Source: Virgibacillus ihumii
GTDB taxonomy: Bacteria; Bacillota; Bacilli; Bacillales; Amphibacillaceae
Length of the DNA stretch: 64,000 nt
Reading direction: 5' to 3'
NCBI RefSeq assembly: GCF_902726655.1
Contig: NZ_CACVAN010000001.1
Coordinates: forward strand, 3,286,001 to 3,350,000
Position 1 is the first letter of the stretch; every line of letters begins with the position of its first letter. Of the stretch, positions 42,121 through 50,598 are shown piece after piece. The notes beneath the pieces were generated by a model, which saw only the letters and a list, made by a program, of their open reading frames with translations, did no database searches and had not been told where the DNA came from. The translations under genes were made by a program, and so were the position numbers.

Positions 42121-43131
42121 ATGTTGAAGAAAATACTGGTCGTTTTATGCTTTTTGCTGGTTCTTACTGCATGTGGGGATAACGGAAAAGCAGAGGAGTC
42201 CAAAGGTGAGGGAAGCTTGAAAGATGTTTCCATTGTGCTGGATTGGACACCGAACACGAATCATACAGGCATTTATGTAGCGAAGGAAAAAGGATATTTT
42301 GCTGATCAAGGGTTGAATGTGGAAATTATCATGCCTGGTGAAGCAGGTTCCAATCAACTAGTGGCAGCAGGTACAGCAGACTTTGGCGTAAGCTATCAGG
42401 AAGGTGTTACCGAAGCACGGGTTCAGGATGTTCCAATTGTCTCGATAGCCGCTGTCATTCAGCACAATACTTCCGGATTTGCTTCTCCGAAATCAAAAGG
42501 CATTAATTCACTGAAAGATTTTGAAGGAAAAACATATGGCGGGTTTGGTGCCCCGGTGGAGAAGGCGATTTTGTCATCCCTGATGAAAAAAGCCGGAGCG
42601 GATTTCAGCAAGGTCGACATTATCAATATGGGTAACACAGATTTTTTCACGGCGGTTAAACGGGATGTTGATTTTGCCTGGATTTACTATGGTTGGACCG
42701 GAGTTGAGGCCGAACTTCGCGGTGTTGAACTGAACATGCTGTACTTGACGGATTATTCCAAGAAACTTGATTATTACACACCTTTGCTGATTACGAATGA
42801 AAATATGATCAGTAACAATCCGGAAACTGTCAAAAAGTTCATGGCAGCAGTTTCCAAAGGATATAACTTTGCAATCGATAACCCGGAAAAATCTGCTGAG
42901 ATCTTAATCAATGCGGTTCCGGAAATTGACGCTGAATTGGTAAAAGCAAGTCAGAAATGGTTATCGCCAAAATATAAAGCAGATGCTGAGCAGTGGGGTG
43001 TTCAGAAGCTTGAGGTTTGGGAGAACTATGCTGACTGGATGTACAACAATGATTTGCTTGATAAAAAACTGAACAGTAAAGAAGCATTTACGAATGAATT
43101 TTTACCCAATAATGAGGAGGATGAATCATGA
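42121..43131 (+). CDS. thiY: Thiamine-precursor ABC transporter substrate-binding lipoprotein
   Basis: 336-residue lipoprotein of the NMT1/THI5-like family that binds pyrimidine precursors of thiamine (formylaminopyrimidine or HMP). The signal peptide ends in LLVLTACGD (lipobox Cys at about 18). LDWTPNTNHTGIYVAKEKGYFADQGLNVEI is the classical start of the mature domain. Control by a TPP riboswitch and the following thiX/thiZ-type genes support the role. The start ATG follows ATAGGAGGAA. The stop overlaps the next start (ATGA). Confidence 0.93.
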   Translation: MLKKILVVLCFLLVLTACGDNGKAEESKGEGSLKDVSIVLDWTPNTNHTGIYVAKEKGYFADQGLNVEIIMPGEAGSNQLVAAGTADFGVSYQEGVTEARVQDVPIVSIAAVIQHNTSGFASPKSKGINSLKDFEGKTYGGFGAPVEKAILSSLMKKAGADFSKVDIINMGNTDFFTAVKRDVDFAWIYYGWTGVEAELRGVELNMLYLTDYSKKLDYYTPLLITNENMISNNPETVKKFMAAVSKGYNFAIDNPEKSAEILINAVPEIDAELVKASQKWLSPKYKADAEQWGVQKLEVWENYADWMYNNDLLDKKLNSKEAFTNEFLPNNEEDES

Positions 43132-43418
43132 GTAATTCGCTGGTCAGTATACAAATTATACCTAAAACTGAAAATGGAGAAGATGTTATTCCGTATGTGG
43201 ATGCAGCGATTGAGAGCATCGATGCGGCGGGAGTTAAGTATGAAGTGCATCCACTGGAAACAACGATGGAAGGCGAATTGTCGGAATTATTGACAGTCAT
43301 CGAAAAAATGAACCGGAAAATGGAGGAACTCGGCTCTCCAAGTGTTATCTCACAAGTTAAAGTGCTGTATAAACCTGATAGCATTACCATGAGTGATCTG
43401 ACGGAGAAATACCGATAA
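43128..43418 (+). CDS. Small thiamine-binding protein (MTH1187/YqgV family)
   Basis: 96-residue ferredoxin-like-fold protein. LVSIQIIPKTENGEDVIPYVDAAIESIDAAGVKYEVHPLETTMEGE is the family core; relatives (YqgV, and the YkoF domains) bind thiamine or HMP. It lies inside the operon, overlapping thiY by 4 bases and thiX by 1, so it is made together with the transporter. It may buffer or deliver the substrate; that is inference. Confidence 0.87.
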   Translation: MSNSLVSIQIIPKTENGEDVIPYVDAAIESIDAAGVKYEVHPLETTMEGELSELLTVIEKMNRKMEELGSPSVISQVKVLYKPDSITMSDLTEKYR

Positions 43419-44176
43419 TGAAACAGGTCATGAAACAGGGGTGGAAGCCTGCCGCGGTTCTCCTTATCATTCTGTTGTTGTGGGAGTTTTCCAGCAGGTT
43501 TTTTCAAATCCCAGATTGGCTGTTGCCGGCGCCATCACAAATTTGGCAGGCAGGAGTGGGGGGATGGGAAGAGTTCCGTCCCCACTTAACAGCCACGATA
43601 AAACTCGCTGTGATGGGTTTTGTACTTGGCAGTTCATTCGGAATCGCTGTCGCTTGCTGCCTGCATTTGCTTCCATCGGTTCGGGAAGCTTTTTATCCGC
43701 TCATTATTTTATCGCAAAATATCCCGATCATTGTTCTTGCACCACTGCTTGTGATCTGGTTTGGATTCGGGATGCTGCCAAAATTAATTATTATTATATT
43801 AGTTTGTTTTTTTCCCATTGCTGTTGCTGCATTGGACGGTTTCAGCCAGACGGACACCAATTTGAAGCATTACATGCAGATGGCTGGAGCAAGCAGGCGT
43901 CAGGTTTTTCAGAAGCTGGAATGGCCATATGCACTGCCTTCTGTTTTTTCCGGGTTGAAAATCGCGGCCACATACAGTGTGATGGGAGCGGTCATTGCCG
44001 AATGGCTTGGCGCCGGAGAGGGAATTGGTGTCTATATGACGCTTGCTTCTTCTTCATTTCAGACAGACCGGGTTTTCGTGGCCATCGTTTTTATTATGGC
44101 TTTGAGCTTAGTGTTTTTCGCTTTCATTAATTTGCTTAAACGGATTATGGTTAAATGGCGGCCGGAGAGGAGTTAA
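43418..44176 (+). CDS. thiX: Thiamine-precursor ABC transporter permease
   Basis: 252-residue inner-membrane permease of the BPD_transp_1 type with 6 segments. The N-terminal tryptophan-rich stretch WLLPAPSQIWQAG and the EAA loop region (HYMQMAGASRRQVFQKLEWPYALPSVFSGLKIAAT) that contacts the ATPase are visible. GAVIAEWLGAGEGIGVYM is typical of SsuC/ThiX-like permeases. The start ATG overlaps the preceding stop (TAATG), and the thiZ start is two bases after its stop. Confidence 0.93.
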   Translation: MKQVMKQGWKPAAVLLIILLLWEFSSRFFQIPDWLLPAPSQIWQAGVGGWEEFRPHLTATIKLAVMGFVLGSSFGIAVACCLHLLPSVREAFYPLIILSQNIPIIVLAPLLVIWFGFGMLPKLIIIILVCFFPIAVAALDGFSQTDTNLKHYMQMAGASRRQVFQKLEWPYALPSVFSGLKIAATYSVMGAVIAEWLGAGEGIGVYMTLASSSFQTDRVFVAIVFIMALSLVFFAFINLLKRIMVKWRPERS

Positions 44177-44177
44177 C

Positions 44178-44915
44178 ATGACAAAACTGTGCATTAGGAA
44201 CTTGACGAAAAAATTTGCCGGCCAAACGATTTTGGATAAAGTGTCATTATCTGTAGAAGATGGGGAGTTTGTGTCCATTTTGGGTCCGTCCGGAAGCGGA
44301 AAGAGTACGCTGTTCCATCTGATCGGCGGCATCACCAATCCTGATTCCGGAGATATATGGCTGGATGGAAGGCGGATGAACGGTGAGCGCGGAGGTATTA
44401 GCTATACTCCGCAGGCTCCATCGCTTTTGCCTTGGAGAACGATTTTGCAGAACGTTATGCTTGGGGCGGAGTTAACTGGTGATCAGGATGAACGGAAGGC
44501 ACTGGAATTAATAAACCGTGCTGGTCTGAAAGGGTATGAAAAAGCCTATCCGCATGAATTATCGGGTGGAATGATGCAGCGTGCTGCCTTCGTTCGGAGT
44601 CTGTTAAGTCCCCAGCAGCTGATTTGTTTGGACGAGCCATTTTCAGCGCTGGATGAATTCACCCGGCTTGATATGCAAGCGTGGCTGTTGTCGATTTGGC
44701 AGTCCTATCAGCGTTCGATTCTGTTCATAACCCATAATATTGAAGAAGCGATCTACTTATCGGATCGTGTCATCGTCCTGTCGCAAAAACCAACTACCAT
44801 TAAACAAGAACTCCAAATTCCTTTTGAACGTCCAAGAAATAAGAATCTGACGCTTTCGGAGGAATTCTTAGAATGGAAGAAAATGATCTACCACCAACTG
44901 CAGAATAATCATTAA
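44178..44915 (+). CDS. thiZ: Thiamine-precursor ABC transporter ATP-binding protein
   Basis: 245-residue ABC ATPase. Walker A GPSGSGKST, Q-loop TPQAPSLLPW, signature LSGGMMQRAAFVRSLL, Walker B LICLDEPFSALD and switch His in ILFITHNIEEAIYLSDRV are all intact. It energises ThiXY-type uptake. Last gene of the riboswitch-controlled operon; the terminator follows immediately. Confidence 0.94.
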   Translation: MTKLCIRNLTKKFAGQTILDKVSLSVEDGEFVSILGPSGSGKSTLFHLIGGITNPDSGDIWLDGRRMNGERGGISYTPQAPSLLPWRTILQNVMLGAELTGDQDERKALELINRAGLKGYEKAYPHELSGGMMQRAAFVRSLLSPQQLICLDEPFSALDEFTRLDMQAWLLSIWQSYQRSILFITHNIEEAIYLSDRVIVLSQKPTTIKQELQIPFERPRNKNLTLSEEFLEWKKMIYHQLQNNH

Positions 44916-44959
44916 AATAACGCTTTTTAAAGGTTTTTAATCCTTTGAAAAGCGTTATT
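44916..44959. terminator. Bidirectional terminator
   Basis: AATAACGCTTTT pairs with AAAAGCGTTATT, with inner AAAGG/CCTTT pairing. Its right arm includes the stop codon of the convergent membrane protein gene. Confidence 0.88.
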
Positions 44960-45425
44960 CCGATCTTTTTAATAATATCCACCTGATGATGCCGCCTGCC
45001 AAAAGACCAACCGGTAAAAACAGGATTGGCAGCCAGACCGGTCCAATCAGAATACCGAACAGTTTCAGGTCGGCAGAAAAAATAACCCCAACGGTTACAA
45101 AATAAGCCGAAAAAACAAAAGGCAGAAATGCATATGGTTTGCTTTCACCCTTTGCATCTTTGTATGCATCCCAAATTGCAAAGAAATACAAACATGGGTA
45201 GAACATCAGCCATCCGTAATTTGTCACTTCTACTGCTTTTTGTATTTCACCGTGAAAGCTTAAAATAATAATCTGGTTGAAATTTCCCATTACATTAATT
45301 AAAAATTCCAGCCCGACTAACAGTAACCCCTTAATGTATGCTCCATTCAGCAATTGTCCGAATCCTGGAAGCGCAATGCTCCAGAACAGTACTTCCAGTT
45401 TGTCTCTGTTTTTCCCTTTTTCCAT
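44955..45425 (-). CDS. Hypothetical membrane protein
   Basis: 156 residues with hydrophobic segments at about 12-45, 65-85, 100-118 and 122-150. The opening WSIALPGFGQLLNGAYIKGLLLVGLEFLI resembles TM2/DUF5683-type small membrane proteins of Bacillaceae (PGxGQLxNGxYxKG). No function is known. It ends inside the terminator shared with thiZ and lies 8 bases after the DUF3231 gene on the same strand, so the two are likely co-transcribed. Confidence 0.75.
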   Translation of the reverse strand: MEKGKNRDKLEVLFWSIALPGFGQLLNGAYIKGLLLVGLEFLINVMGNFNQIIILSFHGEIQKAVEVTNYGWLMFYPCLYFFAIWDAYKDAKGESKPYAFLPFVFSAYFVTVGVIFSADLKLFGILIGPVWLPILFLPVGLLAGGIIRWILLKRSE

Positions 45426-45433
45426 AAGCAGCC

Positions 45434-46441
45434 CTATTTCGCCAATTCTTTTCGGTCAGCTGCCATCGGGGGCTGTTCCATCCAGCCATGGTTAATCATG
45501 ATATCAGCCCCATCATCCGCATAATTGGCAATTTCTGCAATCAGACGTGTATATTGAGCACCAAGGTCATGTCTGGAACTCGTTGACATGGCAGTACCAT
45601 ATTGACCTATACCGGATGCGCTGAGCAGGGTAACAATGAACATCATACATTTTTCGGAGAATGGTGCTGTTGTTGAGTCGGTAACTTCTGAAGTCAGCAG
45701 AAAAGCTGAATCTGAAATGTATTCTTTACTTAAAATGGACTTAAAAACTTCTACTTGTTTGCCGGAAATATCACGGCCGCGTTCAAAATATTTTCTTACT
45801 TCTTTCGACTTGGCAACCTGACTGAAGGCGGTGATTAGCGCCTGTCCCAATGCATTTCGTTTGGAATTGTATACAAGGCTGGTGATTTCCTGGCCGAGCA
45901 AAGGACGTCGATCCCCGAACCACCCGGCCATAAAACTTTGTTTCTTCACAAAATCAATCTGATCAGGTTTTGGAAGATGCGGATCGCGAATATATATACC
46001 TTTTTCTTTTGCTAATTCTTTCGCCTTTATATGCAACTCCTGAAGATGATTAACGTTATCGTTGTAATAATTAATGACATCTGACGTGGAAGATACTACA
46101 AGTGAAAAATTATTCATGGTCAATTTAATCATCGACATATGCAAAAGATAATAAATATATAATTTGTCTGAGAATAATCGCGGTGCATCCAGGTTGACAT
46201 CCTTATCGGTAAATCCTTGCGGTACAGGGTAGCCCTCACCACGGAAAAATTGCTGCAATATTTCTTTGTTTTTCTGTGATTTTTCAAGTGCAAAGGTCAA
46301 TAAAGCTTCTGTTTGTTCACATTCAACATTTTGAAGAAAATAACGCAAACCGCAAATCGTCATTGTTTCACTTTGATAGGAATTCCAAAGCGAGGAAATT
46401 TCCGCAGCGGTAAGGGGAATATTACTGGTATGGTTCTCCAC
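45434..46441 (-). CDS. DUF3231 family protein
   Basis: 335-residue protein with two repeated helical halves, as usual for DUF3231 (a ferritin-like helical domain found in spore formers). The first half is about residues 8-155 (AAEISSLWNSYQSETMTICGLRYFLQNVE), and the second starts near 175 (FGDRRPLLGQEITSLVYNSKRNALGQALI). GWMEQPPMAADRKELAK is the family-typical end (WMEQPP). The function is unknown. It is divergent from the germination operon. Confidence 0.87.
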   Translation of the reverse strand: MENHTSNIPLTAAEISSLWNSYQSETMTICGLRYFLQNVECEQTEALLTFALEKSQKNKEILQQFFRGEGYPVPQGFTDKDVNLDAPRLFSDKLYIYYLLHMSMIKLTMNNFSLVVSSTSDVINYYNDNVNHLQELHIKAKELAKEKGIYIRDPHLPKPDQIDFVKKQSFMAGWFGDRRPLLGQEITSLVYNSKRNALGQALITAFSQVAKSKEVRKYFERGRDISGKQVEVFKSILSKEYISDSAFLLTSEVTDSTTAPFSEKCMMFIVTLLSASGIGQYGTAMSTSSRHDLGAQYTRLIAEIANYADDGADIMINHGWMEQPPMAADRKELAK

Positions 46442-46569
46442 GTAAAGCTCATCTCCTTTTTCTAGTTATTACTATAGTGTGGACGCAAAGTGCCATCTTA
46501 TACGGCTGTATAAAAAAAGGCAGAGTTGGGAAACAAAAGAGAAAGGATTTGTTGATAAGGGGGAGTGAA

Positions 46570-48108
46570 ATGGGGTTCTTTTCCAGACGAAGCAAAAAGC
46601 AACAAGACAAACAGGAAGATTTCACGCTGGATGTCTATAAAGACCTTGATAAAAATATCTACAATCTCAAAGTAATGCTGGAGGAACCGAATGATCTTGT
46701 AATCCGTGAATTCACTGCAGGTCATACAGATCATAAATGTGCCCTTGTTTTTATGGATGGACTTGTCGACAAAAATCTGATCAACGATAATATCCTGAAA
46801 AATTTGCAGGTAATGGCTGAGTGGAAAGAACTTCCATCATCAAATACGAAATTATTTCACGATATCAAGCAGGAACTTGTTTCAATCAGTGATGTCAGTA
46901 CCGGAAAAAATCTGGATGACGTGTCCAATGCACTACTTTATGGAAGCGCCATTTTATATGTTGATGGTGTCCGTAAAGCGATCATCGCGGATGTGAAAGG
47001 ATGGGAAACACGTTCGATTGATCAGCCTCCATCCGAAACGATTATTCGCGGCCCCCGAGAAGGTTTTATCGAAAACTTCCGGACAAACATGGTTATGATC
47101 CGCAGATATATACGTGACCCGAATTTGCGTTTTAAAACGTATGATGTCGGCCGCCGTTCCAAGAAAAAACTTGCACTTACATATGTGGACGGGATTATCC
47201 ACCCGGATCTTTTAAAAGAGGTGAAACGTCGGCTCTCCTCGATTGATATGGATAGTGCGCCTGAATCAGGCTATATTGAACAGTGGATTGAAGACAGCTT
47301 TTTGTCTCCATTTCCGCAAATGATGAATACAGAGCGGCCTGATGCAGTGGCAGAATCACTGCTTGAAGGAAAATTTGCCATCATCTTGGACGGCACGCCA
47401 TTTGTATTGATTGCTCCCGCAACAATCGGAAATACATTGCAGGCCCCCGAGGATTATTATGAACGGTGGTGGATTGGAACGGGGCTGCGTATGCTGCGCT
47501 ATTTGGCAGCATTTCTGGCAATGTTTGCGCCAGCTTTATACATTGCCCTTACCTCATATCATCAGGGGATGATTCCTACCAAGCTTGCTTTTTCGATTGC
47601 CGCGACACGTGAAGGGGTACCATTTCCATCTGTCGTGGAAGCCTTCCTGATGGGCTTTACCATGGAACTGCTGCGGGAAGCAAGTGTGCGGCTGCCAAAA
47701 GCAATCGGGCAGACCATCGGGATTATTGGGGGGCTGGTAATAGGTGAGGCAGCGGTTAATGCCGGGGTTGTCAGTCCGATAATGGTAATTGTCGTAGCGC
47801 TGACGGCAATCGCATCGTTCTGTGTTCCCGCCTACAGTGTTGCCATATCGTTTCGGGTGCTTCGTTTTGGCGTAATGATTGCAGCAGCCATATTGGGGCT
47901 GTATGGTATCATCCTTGCGTATATTATGATCAATATCCACATTGTCAATTTGAAAAGTATCGGTGTTCCGTATTCGAGTCCATATGCCCCGACGTTTATT
48001 CGGGATTGGAAGGACCTTGTGTTCCGGGCACCAATTCCGGTATTGACGAAACGTCCGGGTTATTTGCTGCCGAATGATAAAAAGTCTGCTGATAAGAAGG
48101 GGAGATGA
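46570..48108 (+). CDS. gerKA: Spore germinant receptor subunit A (GerA/GerKA family)
   Basis: 512-residue subunit of a germinant receptor in the spore inner membrane. The N-terminal soluble domain (about 1-265) is followed by membrane segments (about 290-470), with ERWWIGTGLRMLRYLAAFLA and EAFLMGFTMELLREASVRLPKAIGQTIGIIGGLVIGEAAV as the strongest family signatures. ATG at 46570 follows AAGGGGGAG; the in-frame ATG at 46477 is not supported. First gene of a four-gene operon. Which nutrient it senses cannot be told. Confidence 0.93.
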   Translation: MGFFSRRSKKQQDKQEDFTLDVYKDLDKNIYNLKVMLEEPNDLVIREFTAGHTDHKCALVFMDGLVDKNLINDNILKNLQVMAEWKELPSSNTKLFHDIKQELVSISDVSTGKNLDDVSNALLYGSAILYVDGVRKAIIADVKGWETRSIDQPPSETIIRGPREGFIENFRTNMVMIRRYIRDPNLRFKTYDVGRRSKKKLALTYVDGIIHPDLLKEVKRRLSSIDMDSAPESGYIEQWIEDSFLSPFPQMMNTERPDAVAESLLEGKFAIILDGTPFVLIAPATIGNTLQAPEDYYERWWIGTGLRMLRYLAAFLAMFAPALYIALTSYHQGMIPTKLAFSIAATREGVPFPSVVEAFLMGFTMELLREASVRLPKAIGQTIGIIGGLVIGEAAVNAGVVSPIMVIVVALTAIASFCVPAYSVAISFRVLRFGVMIAAAILGLYGIILAYIMINIHIVNLKSIGVPYSSPYAPTFIRDWKDLVFRAPIPVLTKRPGYLLPNDKKSADKKGR

Positions 48109-48111
48109 TGG

Positions 48112-49224
48112 ATGGATCGGTTTGAGTACGGGGACGATAAAATTACCGACAAAGAGATTATGATTGCTATTCCCTCCATTGTAATCGGTGTTGGTGTCCT
48201 TTACCTGCCACGTTCACTTGCGGAAGGCACGATTGGCGCAGATGGCTGGATTTCCTTATTGGTAAGCGGGGGGATCATCACGTTTTTCACCTGGCTTACT
48301 GCCAGACTTGCCGCACAGTTTCCCGGTCAGGAATTTCTTGACTATGCGTCTAAACTAGTGTCGAGACCGGTGGGTATTTGTCTGACCTTGTTATTGACTG
48401 TTCATGGAATAATCATTACTGCTTTTGAAGTCCGTGCTATTGGGGATTTGGCCAAACATTACCTGTTTGCCCGAACCCCAATTGAAGTTATCATGTTGGC
48501 CTTTCTGCTCGTTGTAATCTATGCCGTTTCCGGATCACGAGCTGGTGTATTCCGTCTGAATATGATGTTTCTGCCGATTATTATCTTTATCACAATGGTT
48601 GTTATTTTGTTCACACTAGGCTGGTTTGATCATGGCAATCTGCTGCCGTTATTTCAAACCGACACAAGCGGCTATCTGTCTTCGTTTAATGTAAGTATTT
48701 TTTCCTGCCTTGGGTTTTGGATTCTTCTCTTTTATATGTCCTTGGTTAAACGACCCGGGAATGCACCTGCAAAAGCTGCACTGGGGATGATCCTGGTAGT
48801 GTTAATATATATGATACTGTTTATCGCATGTATTGCGGTCTTTGGCAATAAGGCAACCGCAAATCTGCTTTACCCGACAGTTGAGCTTGCCAAAGAAGTG
48901 GAAATTCCCGGAGGCTTTTTCGAACGATTTGAATCCGTGTTTTTTGTTATTTGGATCATGGCTATATTCAACACGTCGGCATTGGCAATGGATGCCTCTG
49001 TTTTTGCTCTGCAATCTATTTTTAAAAAAACTGCAAAACGAAAAATTATTATAATCCTTGCTCCGATTGTTTTCTTAATTGGTTTGGCACCGCAGGATAT
49101 TACCGAACTTAGTGTACTTGGATCGTTTGTCGGCTACTATGGCTTGGGAATCACGATGTTCACAACACTTTTACTGTTGGCATTCGCAAAGCTTAGAGGG
49201 GTGACAAAACGTGGTGAAAAGTAG
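48112..49224 (+). CDS. gerKB: Spore germinant receptor subunit B (GerB/GerKB family)
   Basis: 370-residue, 10-helix membrane protein of the APC-superfamily-like GerAB group, thought to hold the germinant site. KITDKEIMIAIPSIVIGVGVLYLPRSLAE, TWLTARLAAQFPGQEFLDYA and the YAVSGSRAGVFRLNMMFLP stretch match the family. It starts 3 bases after the A-subunit stop, with the binding site inside that gene's end. Its 3' end overlaps the C-subunit start by 14 bases. Confidence 0.93.
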   Translation: MDRFEYGDDKITDKEIMIAIPSIVIGVGVLYLPRSLAEGTIGADGWISLLVSGGIITFFTWLTARLAAQFPGQEFLDYASKLVSRPVGICLTLLLTVHGIIITAFEVRAIGDLAKHYLFARTPIEVIMLAFLLVVIYAVSGSRAGVFRLNMMFLPIIIFITMVVILFTLGWFDHGNLLPLFQTDTSGYLSSFNVSIFSCLGFWILLFYMSLVKRPGNAPAKAALGMILVVLIYMILFIACIAVFGNKATANLLYPTVELAKEVEIPGGFFERFESVFFVIWIMAIFNTSALAMDASVFALQSIFKKTAKRKIIIILAPIVFLIGLAPQDITELSVLGSFVGYYGLGITMFTTLLLLAFAKLRGVTKRGEK

Positions 49225-50383
49225 ATTAATATGTCTGATAATAGCCGGTATATCGGTTATGCTGCTGGCGGGGTGCTGGGATCGGGTGGAAATTGAGCAG
49301 CGCGGCTTTGTGCTTGGAGCAGCAATTGATATAGCGGAAGAACAAACGGATGATGAACTTCAGCTTACATTAACGGCGCAGATTGTTGTACCATCGGGAC
49401 TTGGTACTCCAACCGGTGGGGGCAGCAAAAAGAAGGCTTATATGAACATTTCGGCAACAGGACACAGTTTATTTGCGATTGAGCGTGAATTAGCCCAAAA
49501 AACGAGTAGGTCACCTTATTTTCAACATTTAAAGATGGTTATCATCTCTGAAGATGTAGCCAGTAAGCCGAATTTGTTTTCTAGTTTGATGGATTTTTTT
49601 ATTCGTGACCATGAAATGCGCAGAGGGAACAGGGTTATTATTATGGACGGAAGGCCAATAGAAGCACTCGAGGCAACTTCTGATAATGAGAACATCCCGA
49701 CTATTTATATTGAATCAATGATGGATAACAGTTTTAAAAATGCTGATGTGCTGACGCCGTTGCGGGTTGGTAAAATTCATGGTTATTTGGTCACGGAACA
49801 GAGTTTTGTCATTCCAAAAATTGAAATGAAAGGTAACAGGGTAAAATATGAAGGGGGGGCAGTTTTTAATGGCGGAAAAAATCGTGTTGTTGGAACTCTC
49901 AATTCCAAAGAATTAAAGGGTATGAATCTCATCACAGGAAAAATACAGGGCGGGCTGATTAAGACAGAATTGAATGAGCATCTGACCACAACGGAAATCT
50001 TACGGACAAAGAGCAATATGAGCATAACAAGTTTGCAGCAAAATAACGTTAAAGCTTCAATTAAAATCGATTTATCCGGAAAAGTTGCTGAAACGTTCAG
50101 TTCAATAGATGTGGCAAACAAGCGAAATTTAGAAAAACTTGAAATGAAGACGGAGCAAAAAATAACCAAACTGGTAGAACGAACCGTGGAGAAAGCACAG
50201 CAGGATTTGCATACAGATGTACTTGGTGTTGAACAGCTTCTGAAACAGCATCATTATGATTTTTGGAAAAAAATAAAAGATAACTGGGACCATGGCAAAA
50301 ATTATTTCACAAACAGTGATATTACGGTTCAAGTCAATGTGAATATTCGAGCAACAGGAGGAGTCGATCAGACCAGCGATTGA
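49211..50383 (+). CDS. gerKC: Spore germinant receptor subunit C lipoprotein (GerC/GerKC family)
   Basis: 390-residue lipoprotein. The signal ends in VMLLAGCWDRVEIEQRGFVLGAAID: lipobox Cys near residue 22 and the WDRxEIE start typical of GerAC proteins. EATSDNENIPTIYIE and GGAVFNGGKNRVVGTLNSKE are later family segments. It is anchored on the outer face of the spore inner membrane with the A and B subunits. GTG start within the B gene. A 47-codon gene follows at 13 bases. Confidence 0.93.
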   Translation: MVKSRLICLIIAGISVMLLAGCWDRVEIEQRGFVLGAAIDIAEEQTDDELQLTLTAQIVVPSGLGTPTGGGSKKKAYMNISATGHSLFAIERELAQKTSRSPYFQHLKMVIISEDVASKPNLFSSLMDFFIRDHEMRRGNRVIIMDGRPIEALEATSDNENIPTIYIESMMDNSFKNADVLTPLRVGKIHGYLVTEQSFVIPKIEMKGNRVKYEGGAVFNGGKNRVVGTLNSKELKGMNLITGKIQGGLIKTELNEHLTTTEILRTKSNMSITSLQQNNVKASIKIDLSGKVAETFSSIDVANKRNLEKLEMKTEQKITKLVERTVEKAQQDLHTDVLGVEQLLKQHHYDFWKKIKDNWDHGKNYFTNSDITVQVNVNIRATGGVDQTSD

Positions 50384-50396
50384 GGTGAATAAGATT

Positions 50397-50540
50397 ATGT
50401 GGCAGACTATTTCAGAAAGAATTCCTGGAACGTTGGGAATCATATGCACGATTTTGACAGTTGTTATTCCGCTTACTATCGGTAAAATAAATCAGGAATT
50501 GCATAAATATGGGGATCCTCCGTGGAAGGAGAAGAATTGA
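50397..50540 (+). CDS. Small germinant receptor accessory (D-subunit-like) protein
   Basis: 47 codons, starting MWQTISERIPGTLGIICT, one membrane helix (about 11-30), then a polar end with KINQELHKYGDPPWKEKN. GAGGTGA lies 8 bases before the ATG. Some GerA-type operons carry a small fourth gene for a D subunit that modulates the receptor, usually with two helices; this one has a single helix and could be a short form. Position, spacing and start signal support a real gene. Function by context only. Confidence 0.65.
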   Translation: MWQTISERIPGTLGIICTILTVVIPLTIGKINQELHKYGDPPWKEKN

Positions 50541-50598
50541 CTGTCTGGAATCGTTTTGCGTGATACAATGAAGATATCTTTTCATTGGAGGGAATACG

